Assembly (NCBI GenBank): GCA_008711295.1
Contig: VUYV01000054.1
Coordinates: forward strand, 1,396,367 to 1,460,366
Length of the DNA: 64,000 nucleotides
DNA from: Anarhynchus alexandrinus
Taxonomy: Eukaryota > Chordata > Aves > Charadriiformes > Charadriidae
Direction: 5' to 3'
The notes under the pieces were generated by a model. The model was not told the DNA's origin. It searched no databases and worked only from the letters and a program-made list of their open reading frames with translations. Below, piece by piece: positions 61,800-64,000 of the stretch. Within the stretch, counting starts at the first letter, position 1; each line of letters begins with the position of its first letter. The translations under genes and the position numbers were made by a program.

Positions 61800-64000
61800 T
61801 TTCTGTTAGTGATACATAAACACAGGCACGTTCCCTGTCCCTATCTGCCTTTCTGAAAACTCTGTAATTACATGTCTCTGCCTCCTTCTGGGATGGGATA
61901 CTCCACACTGCTTTGAAAGGGAACCACCAGCAGGATCTGAGAGGACCGCAGAGGTGGAAAGTGCCTGTCCCAGAGCAGGTGGAACTGAACCAGCCAGTAA
62001 CAGCAGGCATCAGATGAGCAGAAAACCATCTGACACCACAGACAGTTGCAGGGAAGGAGAAACAGAGGAGATTGTTTTGATCATATTCATTCTTTGAGAT
62101 TTAAAGCAGTTTAGCTCCTGCAGAGGTTTCTTTCTTTCTTTCTACACCACGAGGAAGAGTCACTCTGTATGTTTCTAGCCTCTCCAACCTCCCTAAATTA
62201 ACTCTCCCACAGGTACCCATTCATCCCTTCTCCTGTCATCAACTCCAAACTTCCACGCTGACTTCCAGCTGCTTCTTGGCTCTGGATAGTCTTTGTCCAT
62301 CTTCCAGAGAGGATCCGGAAGCCAAGCCCGACTGCTTCTGAGGGGGGGTAAAACCTCCAGCAGCAGCACAAGGACGACCAGGGAAGTTAGGAGAGGAATT
62401 CCTCAGCCAAGACAACTGGTCCCCTGTCTGCCCCAACAAGAGACCACACAAAGCATCCAAAGGCAAGTCATTTATATTTAACTTCTTTTCAAAGTCATGC
62501 CTTCTGAAATTGACTTGAATCTGCCTTAGAAATACCAATATACATTATCTTGCACAATTTGCTTGCTCTTGCTTCTACAGCGCAAGCTGGCCAGAGCCTC
62601 TCACTTTCTTCAGAAGGATCAAGAACTCAGCTACAAGTAGACTGTCTAAAAGCAGCTTTGAAGCCATTTGACCTCTGTAATTCTTCCTGATTTTACACGG
62701 ATGAAAAGGGCTGCATCTGCTCTGCCTCATTTTTGCAAATGAGTACCTGATCCACTGTTTCCAACAGGTTTTAATAACTACTATAGCAAACCATGTTTTA
62801 TGTGATAAATGTCAGCAAATGAACTGAAAACCAATTGCCTACGGTATTTCAGAAGGAAAATGACATGGCAGACTACCCTCTCCTTCTGTAGAGGGAATCA
62901 TTAAAAAAAGGCTGTGTTCCTGCCACGCAGCACGGGGTAGGCAGCGCTTGCTGTCACTGACAGTTTCTTTGCTTTCTTCGTGCTTATTCTTTCCTTGCGA
63001 TGAAATGTGAAAAGGAAAATGACATCTGAATCACTGAGAGGTGTTTTTTTTATTTCATTTTTAAATCGTTTTCTCAGTAGCCACTCTCCTACTCTACAGG
63101 AAACACATAACAACCACCAAATCACCCCATTTGTAAGACAGTATCCACTGCTGCTCCAGTAATTGTAAGGAGGGGTTCTCATGTACACAGCCAGAAGAAA
63201 CCAAATACAACAGCTTTTCCCAATTTCAATAACCTTCCATGTACCAAGCTTCAAACCAACAGAGCCTTCTCCCAGCAAAACAACAGTAAGTAGGAAGTAT
63301 CCTGCATTTTAAAGGTGACCTAGGCAGTCCCGCTAAGAGGACTAAAATGCTTTAATATATTGTGCTGAACATCCTAACGCACAAGCAAAATGTGGGTTTC
63401 CCAGTACAGTTCATCTTCCCTGCAGGCTCTGAAACTCTATGCGTCCCAGTGCACAGCATCGCAGCAGGCACTCTGCTCCTGACATTACACCACCAAAAGA
63501 CTAAACTAGAGATATCTACAGAGAAAAAAAATAAATCTTTGAACCAACATAACCCATGGGGGTTTGAAGCCAGTTCTTGCTCCATCTTTCAGCTTACCAA
63601 TATCAGGGCACCAAGGGGAAAGCAGTAGTCTAGGACAGGGCAGGACTCTTGGACGGGGTCAGAAAGCCAGTTCAGACCAGCCAAGTATCACTGCCACACT
63701 CCTGACCCTGCTCATCACACAGCAGCACAGAGGCTGTGTTTCGTTTGAGCCTGCAGATGACCTTCATATTAAATCCATCCTTACAGCCTCCACTCTTTCT
63801 TCTTTGAACAACCACCACCACAAATCAAGTACTCTGGATCATTCAGCTCCCTCTAGCCTTCTCGTGTGAGCCTCCAGGCCTCCTGCATCTAGGCGCTGGA
63901 GCCCCATATATAATTCAGTATGTTATCAGATCTGCTCTCCTCTGCAATATTAATATGTCAGTTCCCATGTTAGTTCTCACCAATCTGACTACCATGCATG
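61800..64000. other. Upstream flank or intron, no firm gene
   Basis: A short TTTC microsatellite lies at 62128-62143. A minus frame at 62239-62538 and one at 62901-63278 lack homology and clear splice bounds. First exons of TEDC1 may lie here undetected or beyond 64000. Confidence 0.45.

Noticed and set aside
62239..62538. Minus-strand 99-codon frame reading DQLSWLRNSSPNFPG
   Set aside because: Considered as an upstream TEDC1 exon, but no donor leaves the needed phase and no resemblance to the family is visible.
1..64000. CRISPR arrays, bacterial operons, tRNA or rRNA genes
   Set aside because: No regularly spaced repeats, no ribosome-binding-site-led gene runs, and no cloverleaf or rRNA sequence that I could recognise.

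Overview
This is bird nuclear DNA. It carries many chicken-repeat-1 (CR1) LINE fragments whose 3' ends finish in ATTCTATGAT-type repeats, a solo LTR resembling a common avian endogenous retrovirus family, split coding exons with GT/AG junctions, and no dense run of bacterial-style genes. Almost all open reading frames of 60-200 codons are chance frames or CR1 reverse-transcriptase remnants. The species cannot be named from the sequence alone.

One host gene is supported. Three minus-strand exons (50903-50817, 47758-47546, 23460-23101) splice in phase 0 and encode the last 219 residues of a coiled-coil protein. I recognise it as TEDC1 (tubulin epsilon and delta complex 1, C14orf80 in human) from its WQWM-x-TVLD block, the hydrophilic coiled coil after it and the REL-x-x-REA coiled coil near the C terminus. 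Its 5' exons are not identified; they are probably beyond the right edge or too short or diverged to see. Human TEDC1 lies near CRIP1/CRIP2 and TMEM121 at the edge of the immunoglobulin heavy chain region, but none of those neighbours is visible here.

Layout: 1-22.5 kb is a gene-free flank downstream of TEDC1. It holds a solo LTR (689-1302), four short CR1 pieces, a CpG-rich block near 14.2-14.6 kb, and several repeat-free AT-rich blocks with homeodomain-type cores, palindromes and retained CpGs that look like conserved non-coding elements. From 22.5 to 23.1 kb is the likely TEDC1 3' UTR. From 23.46 to 47.55 kb is a 24-kb last intron, with a CR1 cluster at 40.1-46.6 kb that mixes very old and younger copies. 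From 47.76 to 50.82 kb is a 3-kb intron. From 50.9 to 64 kb is further upstream intron or flank, with two more large minus-oriented CR1 copies and two weak candidate exons.

No unusual enzymatic or defence system is visible. The points most worth checking are the very long TEDC1 introns, a possible alternative last exon at 37.35-37.54 kb, the regulatory-looking blocks at 3.6-4.3, 8.8-10.0, 12.1-12.5 and 15.2-15.9 kb, and the layered CR1 cluster.
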